This document shows, in pieces, positions 20,759 to 31,617 of a stretch of 64,000 bases of DNA (the stretch's first letter is position 1; every line of letters begins with the position of its first letter). Source of the stretch: Mycosarcoma maydis. Taxonomy: Eukaryota > Basidiomycota > Ustilaginomycetes > Ustilaginales. The position numbers and the translations under genes are program-made. The stretch spans positions 248,001 to 312,000 of the forward strand of contig NC_026492.1 in NCBI RefSeq assembly GCF_000328475.2. Direction: 5' to 3'. The notes under the pieces were generated by a model. That model searched no databases. It was not told the origin of the DNA and worked only from the letters and a program-made list of their open reading frames with translations.

Positions 20759-22546
20759 ATGCCACAGATTTACGATGGACTGTAGTAAGCCAGAACTTTG
20801 GGACGGATGTTACCATTACTGTCATACACGGTAGAACACTGACAGATACGTAAAGGTCGATCTAACTTTCTTGCTTGTTCAGTGTGCAGCCACGTGAGCG
20901 TGCAGCGCGCCATGGAGTCAGATCCAAGTCTGGAAGGAATCACGAATCGTGAATGCTGAGCTAGACTCAAGACTTGTGATTGTGCACACGCTGTTTCACA
21001 CTGGTAACGGTCGTGAACGCAGGAGGCTGCGGAGCTCAAACAACATTCGTGATTCAGCGATTTCGAAGAGATCGTCTCTACTCAACCCGCGTGAACATCG
21101 ACGTGGTGGGAGGCTTGCTTATAGTCAATAAGTGTTATTCGTGATTATCAATGCGCAGACTGATCCCGAACGCTAGCTAGTGCCCATCAACATTGCGACA
21201 GCTTCAATCAACCTCGGCTGCGGTCTAAATTCCGCTTCACTTGGCTGATCTTCGCACTCCTGACTGTCGCTATGCTCACCACCGTCCACTTAGACGGTCA
21301 AATCGTTCTGAGACGAGCGCGCCGACAAGTAGCTTCGCGCTCAACCCTTCCGAGATTGCTGGCCTCATTCGTGAGCGGTGGTGATAAGGTGGGCTTCGAC
21401 ATTTCTTGACTTTACGTTAACGCCGCCTGGAATTCCTACCTGCCCTACGGTTGTATTATGGTATATTGGCAAAGCAAGCATTTGGTACATTTTCTTCTTT
21501 TTTCTTCACAGTTCGAGCCGCTAGAGGCGCTACTACTCTGTTCTTGCGCGTCGTTTTCGAGAGACAAACGGCTTCCCGTTTCGACAAAAGTTTGTACCAC
21601 TTAGCGTTGCTGAAAGATGCGCTCCGACGGAACAAGGTGCTGGAGAGCAGACAGGCCGGTCTAACAGGCTGGAATATAATAAGGGTTAGATAAGCAGACC
21701 TGGCTTGATCGGATCCGAATAAATAATGCTCACAACTGCGGCAATGTTCCCGATCTATTTCAATCGCACCTGTACCTAGATGCACCTTACTTCTCTTCCT
21801 TCATGTTGTCAATTCGAGTATATCTGTTTATAAAGAAGCAGACTGGTACTCCCGACAACGTCCCATTATCTGCACCTATTTTCATCAAGCGTGTCCGGAT
21901 GAGCTGTTTCGAACAATGAGGCAGGAATGCGAAAGAACCACTGAGGAATCAAGAAATCGTGATTTTTTTTTCTTAATTCACGGACATGGTAAATTCTAAC
22001 GTCAACTTGTCACGTGTGTGACAACTCGTGACTCGTTGACTGTCAGTCGTGAATGTGAGGAAGAGTGAGATCGTGAATCTTTGCACATCCGCGGGTTTTT
22101 TATCGCCGTCGAGCCGCGGTAAAGTATATTGCGCTTTAGGCTAAATTCCGAAGTACCTTTGCAATCAAGCAGGAAAAGAACCTCGCTGTTTGACGTATCT
22201 CCGGCCGTACACAGTAACAAACACAAACTGTTGACGATCGTGGATCGTGGATGATCAGAAGCACTGTAAAGGACATACCTCACACGCCAATCACACCAGC
22301 ACGGGGCTATTGCAGCCAGATCGAATTTAAGATCGGACGCTGTGACGCTAGATTACCTGAACATCAGCTTCAACCATCTGGCCTGCCACCTAACCCTTCG
22401 ACGTCTCCACGACATCCATACACAGCTGAATGCTTACGAGGGCAACAACCGCTCTTGCTCTCTTCATCACGTTGCTTGCCTATTTCTCATTCCGAACTCC
22501 TCTCTTTGCTTGTCTCTCACGACACTCTACGAAGTCGCTTTTCACA
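20759..22546. other. Intergenic region upstream of the dioxygenase gene
   Basis: No recognised gene. Scattered ATTCACG-class repeats lie at about 20940-20953, 21045-21060, 21135-21150 and 22045-22075. The last 150 bp before the dioxygenase ATG are pyrimidine-rich. A frame at 21451-21693 has no recognisable similarity. Confidence 0.45.
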
Positions 22547-23897
22547 ATGGCGACAGCAACGAGGGCACCCGCATACTTTATCAGCCATGGCGGCCCGCCT
22601 AGTAAGCAGAGCTCGTTTACGTTTCCCTATGAGAACATATCGTCATTCTAACAACGCGCAAACTGACTCTTGATTCCCATTGTCATTTTTTTGCACAGCC
22701 ATGTTCGATCACACCCATCCCGCCTATCAACATTGGCTGGAATGGGGGAAGGAGGTGCGCGCGCTCCATCAACAAGGAGTCATTCGAGGGCTAGTCTTTG
22801 TCAGCGCACACTGGCAAGCTGAAGACCTCGGACAAGGCGTCTACGGTATGTATATTGCATCGCAAAGCCATGAAAGCCGTATAGTAGCCTCGTACTATTT
22901 ACACTTCATACTGTGACATCTTCTACAGTAAACGTCGATGAGAAGAATCCCCTTGTCTATGATTTCTATGGCTTCCCCCAACACTTTGTAAGTCTCCGGT
23001 TCAAAAGATACTTTCGGACACTGTGCTCATCAATTGCTTCCCTTGATTTGTTGCAGTACAAGCAAAGAGTCGAGTCATCCAATCCTATCAAGATCTCGTC
23101 GCTCGTTCTTGATCACCTTCGCAGTACCGGACTGCCTGCTCATCCCATCAAGCGCGGAATCGACCACGGCGTGTGGTGTCCACTCAAGGTGGCATTTCAG
23201 AGACCTTTTCTTGAGGAGCTCACTACGGAACAGCGCAAAAATGAGCCAGCTTCGATCGATACACCTTCGATCCTCCCTTCGACTTTGTCGCTCACGCAAG
23301 TATCCCTACCAGTATCGGATTCGTCGATTGACTCTCTCAGACTCGGCGCGTCGCTTCGGGCTCTTCGCGAACAGGGGCTCGCAATCGTAGGCGGCGGTAT
23401 GTCTGTTCACAATCTTCGTGAGATGATGAAGATGTTCGCAATGGGCGGTGGCCGCGGCCTTGCGAAGCTCGAGCCCACCCGGTATTCGCGCTCTTTCCTC
23501 GAGGCACTCGACGAGGCAATGACCGCCCCGCCCGCACCGCACGACGAAGATAAGTGGAGCAAGGCGTTGAAGCTCGACCAGCGGAACGACTTCTTACCAT
23601 CACATCCCACCCCGGAACACTTTTTGCGTAGGTGCTTCTTTACCCTCACATTTCGATGTCTTGTGATGTGCGATTGACTCATTTGCTCTTGCCCAATCTC
23701 TATCATGCAGCGGCGCTCGTCGCGTTGGGAGCATCTCATGCCGACGAACAAGGTCTCAAAACTTTCAAATTTGACGAAGGTCCCATGGGCTGGTAAGTCG
23801 GGCTTTTCACCAACATGCCTCACAGTTCCAAATTGACAAATCTTTTGGTCCTTGTGAAACTCTATATGATTGTAGGAACATGTACAAGTGGGGATGA
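22547..23897 (+). CDS. DODA-type extradiol ring-cleavage dioxygenase (LigB family)
   Basis: A 311-residue LigB/DODA-type aromatic ring-opening dioxygenase. Six exons: 22547-22601, 22699-22845, 22929-22987, 23057-23627, 23711-23792 and 23876-23897, all introns GT...AG; the joined frame has no stop until TGA at 23895. Motifs expected to bind the metal are FISHGGPPT (His14), VFVSAHWQ, IDHGVWCPL and the C-terminal LVALGASHADEQ. The conserved YDFYGFPQHF spans the exon 3 end. Family members act on catechol-type substrates such as DOPA; the true substrate cannot be read from sequence. The stop codon is only 21 bp from that of the convergent ABC1 kinase gene, so the transcripts must overlap at their 3' ends. 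Confidence 0.9.
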
Positions 23898-23918
23898 ATG
23901 GCGAGCTCCTCGGCAGGG

Positions 23919-26207
23919 TCAGAGCCTCGGCTCTTTCTCCAAAGCAAGCTGAGCACGCTTGCGATCTTCGTCCTCCTTGAGATCTCTTTCCGCCTGATCG
24001 TGCAATCCAGCCGCAGCGCTTTTAGCCTTCTCTGCGCTTCCCCCTCTTCCTACCCTGTTGGAACCGAATTGAACTATCTTTTTCCACCTAGCACGGATGT
24101 CGGAGGCGATCTCGATCATCGCGAGTCCACGATAGAAGTAAACATATGACCACCATGCGCGCACATAGTCCTTCCACAGCGAGAGTGAAGTGAGCAGACT
24201 GGCGCGGCCGCTATCGCGTCTTTCCTTAAGCTGCTTGAGGTCGTCGCGATATACAGCGAGTGCACAGAGGCGGGCGGCGATGAGGAAGGGACGCGTAGGG
24301 CCGTGAGTGGTGTGCAAGCTGGCATCGAGCGAGCGCGTGAGGTCATTCAATTTCAAGACCATGAGCATTCTTCTCGGCAGACGGCGGAGGAGCTCAAGAA
24401 TCGAGACGAAGAGTCCCTCCTTCTCCATGACCGTTTTGCGTATGTGTTCTTGCTCGTCATCGGTTAAGTTACTTCCGCCGTCCATCTCTAATAGGCTGCC
24501 AGCTCGATGACGATTTTTCACTCCGCGTGGGTTGTTGGGATCACTGCCTTCCAAGCCTGCTCGACCGGTGATGGCACTCTCCAAGATCGGATAGAGGTCA
24601 TCGTCGATGTTGGCGATAAGCTTGGCGTATCTGCGTCGCTCGGCCGTGACTTCTGGGCTGGCACGTCTGAGAAGTGATAGCCAGAATCTGGCATAGTTGG
24701 CGCGCAACTCTGGATCGATGTCAAAGTAGAGACCGTGGTCGAGGAGAACAACCTCAAAATTGTATCTTGATCGACTGCCGGGTTGAGCCGGTCGGATCAA
24801 GACATTGCCGCCGTGTGGATCGGCATGGAAGAAGCCATGTAGATAGAGCATCTGGGAGAAGACGCGCGAGAGCTCTTGGCTGACGCGATTGCGGTCGATG
24901 TTGTGCTCAGCGAGGTAGCGCAAATCATCAGGTCGACGGCCGTCGATGAACTCCATGGCCATGACGCGCTTGAAGACGTATTTGACCTTGGGAATGTAGA
25001 CGGATGTGGTGCGGTACTCGGCAAAGTCATCGTCGGCTCTCTTTGCGTTCTGTGCTTCGTGGCGGAAGTCCATCTCGAGAGGCATGTTTTCGTTCATTTC
25101 GTCGGCAAGCCATTCGAAGCTGAACTCGGGCAAGAGACGCTTTACCCACTTGACGAGCACAGTTACGGTCTTCATGTCGACATCGGAGAAGCGCTCGACG
25201 TCGGGATGCATCATCTTGATGGCGAGCATTTGACCGGTCTTGCGATCGACGGCGCGGTGCACTTGAGCAAGAGAGGCAACACCAATGGGCTTTGGGTCGA
25301 TCTCGCTGAAGGCTTCGTCGAAGCTCATACCTGTCTCGGTTCTGAACATGGCCTCGAGCTCGGGAAGTGGAGTTGGCGTATTCTGGTCTTGCAGAGGGCG
25401 AAGCGTAGAAGTCCATTCTACGGGCAGCAGAATGACAGCGGAAAGATGCTGGCCAAGCTTGACGTAGAGACCACCATTGGCTTGTAAGGCTGCCAAGATG
25501 CGGTGAGCAGAGCGCAGGTGGCACTGTCGAAGTTCCTCAGCCTCATCGGCGGTAGACGCATGCGTTTTGCTCAGCGTTGAACGGTAGTCCCAAACGCAAA
25601 GTGCAACGGCTTTGGCGATAGTGGTAGAGCGGGTGAGAGCGAGCAAAGCGAAGTTGGCGCCATTGGCCTGCGACTTTTGAGCTTCGCGGACTTGTCGTTC
25701 CATTTCGTCGTGTGGGAGCTGCAGCCCCTTGATATGAGCTTGAGGCCCATCAAGATGAACGACATCCCGGAATTTGTACGCAGCAAGACCGATGATGACG
25801 GCTATCAGCGCTGCGGCTCCGAATCGGCGGCTATTGCGACGAAAGGCGGCGTGGGCTGCCGCAGTCTCGTGTGGGTTGGGAATCGCAGGTTGATCAAAGT
25901 TGATGGGCTTGGGCTGTGGACGCACAGGCGGATACTGTTTCTTGAAAGGCCTGGAGTCGTAATGCTTGGTCTTCTTTTGGGAAGATGATGCCGCATCCTG
26001 TGATGTCGATGAACGAGGGTCTTGAGGGGATGCATAGAGGCGTGTAGTAATGCCGAAGGACCTTGATTGGCAGGACATGCGAGGATGCGAGAGCGCGGCG
26101 CCCCAAGGCAGCCGGCTGGCTCGTGTGACATGCAAGCATGTTCGTCCCGTGTGGGGAATCGATAGTGTAGTCGCTGTAAGAGCGGCCGATACTCCGGTTC
26201 GCAACAT
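23919..26207 (-). CDS. Mitochondrial ABC1/ADCK atypical kinase, ADCK1/Mcp2-like
   Basis: A 762-residue UbiB/ABC1-family atypical kinase, most like the ADCK1/Mcp2 branch linked to mitochondrial lipid homeostasis. The N-terminus is Arg/Ser/Ala-rich and suits a mitochondrial presequence; a hydrophobic segment at about 128-146 (FGAAALIAVIIGLAAYKF) is a likely membrane anchor. Kinase features seen: the KxGQ motif in GGLYVKLGQHLSA near 245-257, the Ala/nucleotide-loop region PIGVASLAQVHRA, MLAIKMMHPDV with the presumed Lys, FFHADPHGGNVLI near 458-470 as catalytic loop, and VVLLDHGLYFDID, where DHG stands in the DFG position. Single exon starting at ATG 26207. Convergent with the dioxygenase gene. 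Confidence 0.9.
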   Translation of the reverse strand: MLRTGVSAALTATTLSIPHTGRTCLHVTRASRLPWGAALSHPRMSCQSRSFGITTRLYASPQDPRSSTSQDAASSSQKKTKHYDSRPFKKQYPPVRPQPKPINFDQPAIPNPHETAAAHAAFRRNSRRFGAAALIAVIIGLAAYKFRDVVHLDGPQAHIKGLQLPHDEMERQVREAQKSQANGANFALLALTRSTTIAKAVALCVWDYRSTLSKTHASTADEAEELRQCHLRSAHRILAALQANGGLYVKLGQHLSAVILLPVEWTSTLRPLQDQNTPTPLPELEAMFRTETGMSFDEAFSEIDPKPIGVASLAQVHRAVDRKTGQMLAIKMMHPDVERFSDVDMKTVTVLVKWVKRLLPEFSFEWLADEMNENMPLEMDFRHEAQNAKRADDDFAEYRTTSVYIPKVKYVFKRVMAMEFIDGRRPDDLRYLAEHNIDRNRVSQELSRVFSQMLYLHGFFHADPHGGNVLIRPAQPGSRSRYNFEVVLLDHGLYFDIDPELRANYARFWLSLLRRASPEVTAERRRYAKLIANIDDDLYPILESAITGRAGLEGSDPNNPRGVKNRHRAGSLLEMDGGSNLTDDEQEHIRKTVMEKEGLFVSILELLRRLPRRMLMVLKLNDLTRSLDASLHTTHGPTRPFLIAARLCALAVYRDDLKQLKERRDSGRASLLTSLSLWKDYVRAWWSYVYFYRGLAMIEIASDIRARWKKIVQFGSNRVGRGGSAEKAKSAAAGLHDQAERDLKEDEDRKRAQLALEKEPRL

Positions 26208-26937
26208 GACGGGATGATGTCGGCGCGATCGCTTTGTCTGCTGGGTGGCGCTGCACTGCTTCCGAAGCTAGCTCGGCGAAATTCAGCAAGGGAGGGCAAA
26301 TTTTGAAGCGCAGATTACGAGGCAGCACGATTGGCGACCGTCATTATACGGTTATGGAAGAGTTAAATTATATGTATGGTGATGTTTCGTAGAAGGAAGA
26401 ATGAGGATGCTACTCGGCACGATCCACAAGTTTCTGGCCAACAATCACGAATCGTGAATCACGAATCACGGATCACGAATCAAGCAAGAATCGTGAATCA
26501 CGAATGCTCCAAGACCGAAAATAGGCTGTGAATCACCAAGCGCTGCTCTCGAGTGGAGATTCGCATACCAATCGTGAATCGTGAATTCACCCTTTCGAAA
26601 TCCGAGTCGCGACGATGACTTCACTTTCGCATCTCACATTTTGTTCCGTGTCTCATCCTGTACTTCCGTGTTCCGTGTTTGTGCTCCATGTCGTGCATTC
26701 ACGATTCGTATTCGTGATTCACGATTGTAATTCACGAATCTTGGATCGAACAGAAAGATGTCAGATCGCTGTCAGTTACAGATCGAGGAAGTGTCTGTGG
26801 TCCACGGTCCCGATCCGTATCCTTTTCGAACTTATCGACTGGTATTCACGATTGTGATTGAGATTCCAAGGCTGAGTAGCCGACGGATAAAACCGAGGCA
26901 AACACGATCTGTACAACAGCGCAATAACATTCAGTCA
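26208..26937. other. Intergenic region with dense ATTCACG-type repeats
   Basis: Lies between the ABC1 kinase start and the MFS pseudogene. Strong repeat clusters occur at 26444-26510 (alternating AATCACG and AATCGTG units), 26570-26588 and 26697-26745. I see no intact gene. Confidence 0.55.
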
Positions 26938-27927
26938 AGCGTCGAGGAAGGCATGATGCTCTCGATATTTGTCCTTGCCTTTGCCAGTGGTCCACTTCTT
27001 TACGCCCTCTTGACCGAAATGCTCGGTCTCCAAGTGGCGCTACAGACCATCAATCTCATGTTTGTAGCCTTGAATCGGGCTGCGGGCCAGTCGAACTTTG
27101 ACGCAAATGACGCTTGTTCGCTTCTTTGCTGGTCTCGGAGGTTTGGCCCCGCCAGTAGTTGGTGGCAGCACCATCGCAAAATGTCTGAAGCTGAGGAGCG
27201 AAGAACCGCCATGGGTATGAGCAGCCTAGCGCCCTTGCTTGGGCCAGCAATTGGAGCGATCATCGAAGGCTAGATTGAGCAAGAGATTCTATGAGCAGCT
27301 GCAAACACTCTACAAGTTGAAGATTCGTCAGCATGGCACGTCACGTTGGGCCACGAAATGGTACGGCCTATTGTGCTGCTGGCGACGCAGAGCATCATCC
27401 AGGTGTTTGCAGGGTACATGGACACCATCTACGGCTGCATGTACATCCTATTCACAATGTTCCCGCAGGTGTTTGGAGAAAGCTATCAGGAGAAGAACGG
27501 CATGGCCTGTCTCAACTAGATTCCACTCGCGATCGGGTTCACGTTTGGCAGACAAGTGCGAGGAAGATTGGCCGACTAAAACATCGGGCCTAATATCGGT
27601 GCGGCGCTATTTTCAGCAGGCGGAACGGGCACGTTCTTGGTATCATGTATGTCAAAGCTACCTGGTCGACGCGATACCACTGTATGCGGCTTCAGTGCTA
27701 GCAGCCACGGTGCTGTTTCGAAGTTTGGGTGAATTTGGATTCCCGTTCTTCGCACAAAGGATGTACTTGACTCTGGCAATGCGCTACTTGCGCTGTTGTC
27801 GACGGGATTGGTATGCCTGTGCAGTTTGTTCTTGGCCTATATGGACCGTATCTGCGAAGCACGAGCAAATACGCAGCGAATGACGCCAACGCTGCTCGAT
27901 CATCGTGAAGAGGATACTCAGGCTTGA
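26938..27927 (+). pseudogene. MFS multidrug-type (DHA1) transporter pseudogene
   Basis: Fragments of one MFS drug:H+ antiporter run in order through different plus-strand frames. They include MMLSIFVLAFASGPLLYALL (26953 on), LQTINLMFVALN, a shifted piece encoding RFFAGLGGLAPPVVGGSTIA (about 27110-27180), TAMGMSSLAPLLGPAIGAII (27210-27268) ended by TAG, WHVTLGHEMVRPIVLLATQS (27330-27390), YGCMYILFTMFPQVFGESYQ (27430-27490), IPLAIGFTFG, NIGAALFSAG, and NALLALLSTGL (27777 on). Several frameshifts and in-frame stops (for example 27270 and 27517) make a functional product impossible. The N-terminal cytoplasmic region and first helix are not recognisable upstream. Family knowledge: such genes export drugs or metabolites in fungi. 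Confidence 0.88.
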
Positions 27928-29231
27928 GATTCACGGTCTCAATTTACTGCGCTGCGCGATGCAGAACAAACTTATGCTTGCTTTGTCATAGGCGATCCTG
28001 TTTTCGCTGTTGTGCAAAGCCGGTCGACGATGTCACGTTTGATCTGTCAGGTCTGGTCGACGGTTAGTTCCTGCCGACCTCCCTTTTCCTGCTGTGCATG
28101 GCTGTGTCTCGCCTTCCATGGCTGCCTAGCTGACTGCTTGTCTACTTGGGCTGCAAGGCTCATTTCATTTGCTCATAAGCCAGCCACAGTCGAGTGAAAA
28201 GCGTGCATGTGCTGCAGATGGAAAGGAGCAACGACTTGCTCGTGAAAAATAAAACGTGTCCCAAGCCGCGAAGCAGCGGCAAGTATCTTTAGGCAGCAGC
28301 TGAGTACAGGAAGGGAGAAGGTCAGCTCGGGGTCTAACTTTGAACTCGACTAGCATTAACACCCTTGCGTATGCGGCTCTACTTGCAAGCGAAGTCGCAG
28401 GGCGGTGCGGAACACTGGGTTGCGGGGTTGCGTTTAGCGGCACTCATTAGCGCAGTGCAAGCAGCAAGTATGACTGGCTGGTGCAGAGCACACACTCACA
28501 CACTCACACAGTGGCAGCGTTTTGTTCGGCAGCGCGATACATGGAGGGGAAACGAGGTCAGGAAGCTTGTCGGTGCCTTTGACTTGTGCGCGGGTTTGAA
28601 ATTCCATCCAAAATGCTGAGAATCGTGAAATCGGGGTTGACAGCAGCGGTTAAGCAGTCAACAGGGTCTTTTAGAAGCCACGAGCACACGCAGTTGTGAG
28701 TGTCTGTGGGGAAACCCCGCTGTTCTTGTCCAATTGGCGACTGCTGGTTGGCTGCCCCCACACTCACCACGCGTATTGTACTCTCGTAAGATTTCTCCCT
28801 TCGAATTGCGCGCGCGCGAGAGAGAGAGAAAGAGAGAAAGAGAGAAAGAAAGGCACAAGTTGAACAAACCCTCGAACCCTGTTACTCCGCTCAGTTCCTA
28901 TTCCTACCAGCGTGTCGCTGCACCTCGCCAGTGTCTTGACAGCATCACCAGCCGGTGACCGTCTGTGCAACTCAGCTGGCCGCCACCCTAAGCCACGCTG
29001 CGACTCTGTGCTGCATCGGCCGTGCGTCGCAACACTGCTCTCTGAAGCCTACCTCTTGTCACTCCCTTATAAGCTGCCGAAGCCATTCCTTCTCAACCTT
29101 GGCAACGCCATCTCATCACTGTTCACCCCCTTTTTCTCTTTCCAGCATTCACATATACCTACACGTCTACTACTTGACCGGCACGTGTCATCGTATCTTA
29201 CCCTCTCCACACCACACACCTATATCCCACA
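27928..29231. promoter_or_regulatory. Intergenic region and leader of fumarate reductase
   Basis: About 1.3 kb without a gene. A purine-rich simple repeat, (CG)n then (GA)n/(GAAA)n, lies at 28808-28852. The 28490-28510 stretch holds an ACACTCAC tandem motif. From about 29040 to the ATG the sequence is pyrimidine-rich, consistent with a 5' UTR. Confidence 0.5.
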
Positions 29232-31216
29232 ATGTCGCGTGTCATCGTCGTCGGTGGCGGTCTCTCCGGCCTCAGTGCCGCTCACACACTCTACGAACGA
29301 GGAGCCAATGTGCTCGTCCTCGACAAGAACGTAAGTTATCATCAAAACGGCTCGCTGCTCGTGAAACTTGATCCTGTGACCAGCTTTGAATTGCCTCTGA
29401 CCAACGCTGTGTTCTCTCTGTATTTTCAATCGCTGTGCAGCCTTTCTTCGGTGGTAACTCGACCAAGGCTACCTCGGGTATCAACGGTGCCGGTACTGCC
29501 ACACAAGCCGAGCAGGGCATTCCAGACTCGGCCAAGACCTTCTTTGAAGACACCAAGAAGTCGGCTCGCGACCTCGCAAGAGATGACTTGATCAAGGTTC
29601 TGACTGGCAAGTCTGGTGAAGCCGTCAACTGGCTCATGGACCGCTTCGCCCTCGACCTTTCCAAGGTCTCTCGTCTCGGTGGTCACTCACAGCCACGTAC
29701 CCACCGTGGTGGCGCCCAGTTCCCCGGTATGACCATCACCTACGCTCAGATGGAGAAGCTCGAAGATCTCGCCGAGGCCGAGCCTGACCGTGTTCAGATC
29801 CTCCGCAAGGCCCGTGTCACCAAGCTCGTTCACCAAAATGGCGAGGTTACCGGGGTTGAGTACGAGTACCAGGGCCAGACGCACACTGAGTCTGGTCCCG
29901 TCGTCTTGGCCACGGGTGGCTACGCTGCCGACTTTGACGATGTCAACTCGCTCCTCAAGAAACACCGTCCTGACCTCGTCCACCTTCCCACCACCAACGG
30001 CGACCATTGCACTGGCGATGGCCAGAAGATGGTCGCCTCCATCGGTGGTCGTCTCATCGACCTCGAGAAGGTCCAGGTGCACCCCACTGGTCTCGTCGAC
30101 CCCAAGGACCCTGACGCAAAGGTCAAGTTCCTTGCAGCCGAGGCCCTTCGTGGTTGCGGTGGTCTCCTCATCGACAACGAGGGTAATCGATTCGCTGATG
30201 AGCTCGGCCACCGTGACTACGTCACTGGCCGCATGTGGGACAACAACAAGTTCCCCGTCCGTCTCATCCTCAACGAGCAGGCTTCCAAAGAGATTGAATG
30301 GCACTGTAAGCACTACGCCGGCCGTGGCCTCATGAAGCGCTTTGATAGCGCCAACGATCTCGCCAAGGAGATGGGCATCCCCGCCGAAAAGCTACAGAGC
30401 ACCTTCCAGGACTACGAAGCCATTGCCAAAGGGGAGAAGAAGTGCCCCTGGGGCAAGAAGTTCTTCTCCAACTCGGATCTGCGCATGAATCAGGCCTTCT
30501 ACGTTGCGCTTATGACACCCGTGCTGCACTATACCATGGGTGGTCTTGAGATCGATCCTGAGTCGCGCGTCGTTGACAATCAGGGCAAGCCCATCGCCGG
30601 TCTCTTCGCCTGCGGTGAGATCGCTGGTGGTGTCCACGGTGCCAACCGTCTCGGTGGCTCTTCGCTTCTCGGATGCGTCGTCTTCGGCCGTGTCGCTGGT
30701 GACTCTGCATCGAGCTACTTGTTGCGCAATCTTGCTACCGGCAAAGCCACTGCTCGCCTCGGCCAGATCTCGAACCACCTCGAGACCCGCGTTCGCGCCG
30801 ACCCCAACACCAAGACCATCACTCTTGAGTTTGGCTTTGGCGACCAGCTCTCGTCGACTTCAGCGGCTCAGTCGCAGAGTTCGGCTATCCCTGCTCCCGT
30901 CGCATCTGGCCAGCCCGCTCAGACCGACAAGGCGGTGCAGCAGGCCGGCAGCGCCGCTGCTGCTCAGCAAACGCTCGAGGAGAAGGAGTACACCATGGAA
31001 GAGGTTGCCAAGCACACCTCCGAGGACGACGTCTGGGTCGTCGTCGAGGGACAGGTACTCAATGTCTCCGGTTTTCTCGACGACCACCCAGGTGGAAAGA
31101 AGGCGCTCATGCTCTACGCTGGTCGTGACGCTACCGAGGAGTTCCTCATGCTCCACGACCGCAAGGTCATCCAGAAGTACGCCGCTGACACTGTGATCGG
31201 CCGTGTCAAGGCTTGA
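29232..31216 (+). CDS. Soluble fumarate reductase with C-terminal cytochrome b5 domain
   Basis: A 624-residue FAD fumarate reductase of the Osm1/Frd1 type, expected to reduce fumarate to succinate and reoxidise flavins or NADH. Two exons: 29232-29330 and 29441-31216 (intron GTAAGT...GCAG). The FAD-binding VIVVGGGLSGLSAAHTLYER is at residues 4-23, joined by splicing to PFFGGNSTKATSGING. Active-site context includes VQVHPTG and FADELGHRDYVTGRMW, where the Arg of HRD is the likely catalytic acid. The C-terminal 75 residues are a cytochrome b5 domain: VWVVVEGQVLNVSGFLDDHPGG with His582, and the second haem His605 in LMLHDRK. No signal peptide or presequence precedes the FAD motif, so a cytosolic location is inferred. 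Codon use suggests high expression. Convergent with the Nfu1 gene. Confidence 0.93.
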
Positions 31217-31617
31217 TGCTCGTAGTGATTCGTCCTTGTTATGTGATCTCATACCTGTACAAAAATGAACATGCTTGCCCCTGTGAAAGTTTGATGGTTG
31301 TTGTGTGTCGAGCTCCTGGATGTGATCGTGTCCGCTGAGCTCCATGTTTGTTTGTGTATGGAAAGAGGATGTCAGGGAAAAAGCGGGGAAAGTCGAGAAC
31401 TTGTACCGTAGTTATGGCCAAAGGTGACACTCAGGTTGCAATCTGTCATCGCGGACACTCGATGTCCGTCACAACGAGTGAAATCGAAACAGAACGGTGA
31501 GCACGGCGTCATGCAGCAATTCAAGAGTGATGACAACAGAGCTGGAGCTATATAGTACATAAGGATGGGTGGCGACGAACCAGACCGAAACACATCGACA
31601 ACTTTTCATGGTGCATC
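31217..31617. other. Convergent 3' region between fumarate reductase and Nfu1
   Basis: About 400 bp between two stop codons, presumably the two 3' UTRs. I see no gene and no distinctive repeat. Confidence 0.5.

Noticed and set aside
29687..30313. Long frame antisense to the fumarate reductase gene
   Set aside because: Same codon-bias shadow effect; the sense gene is unmistakable.
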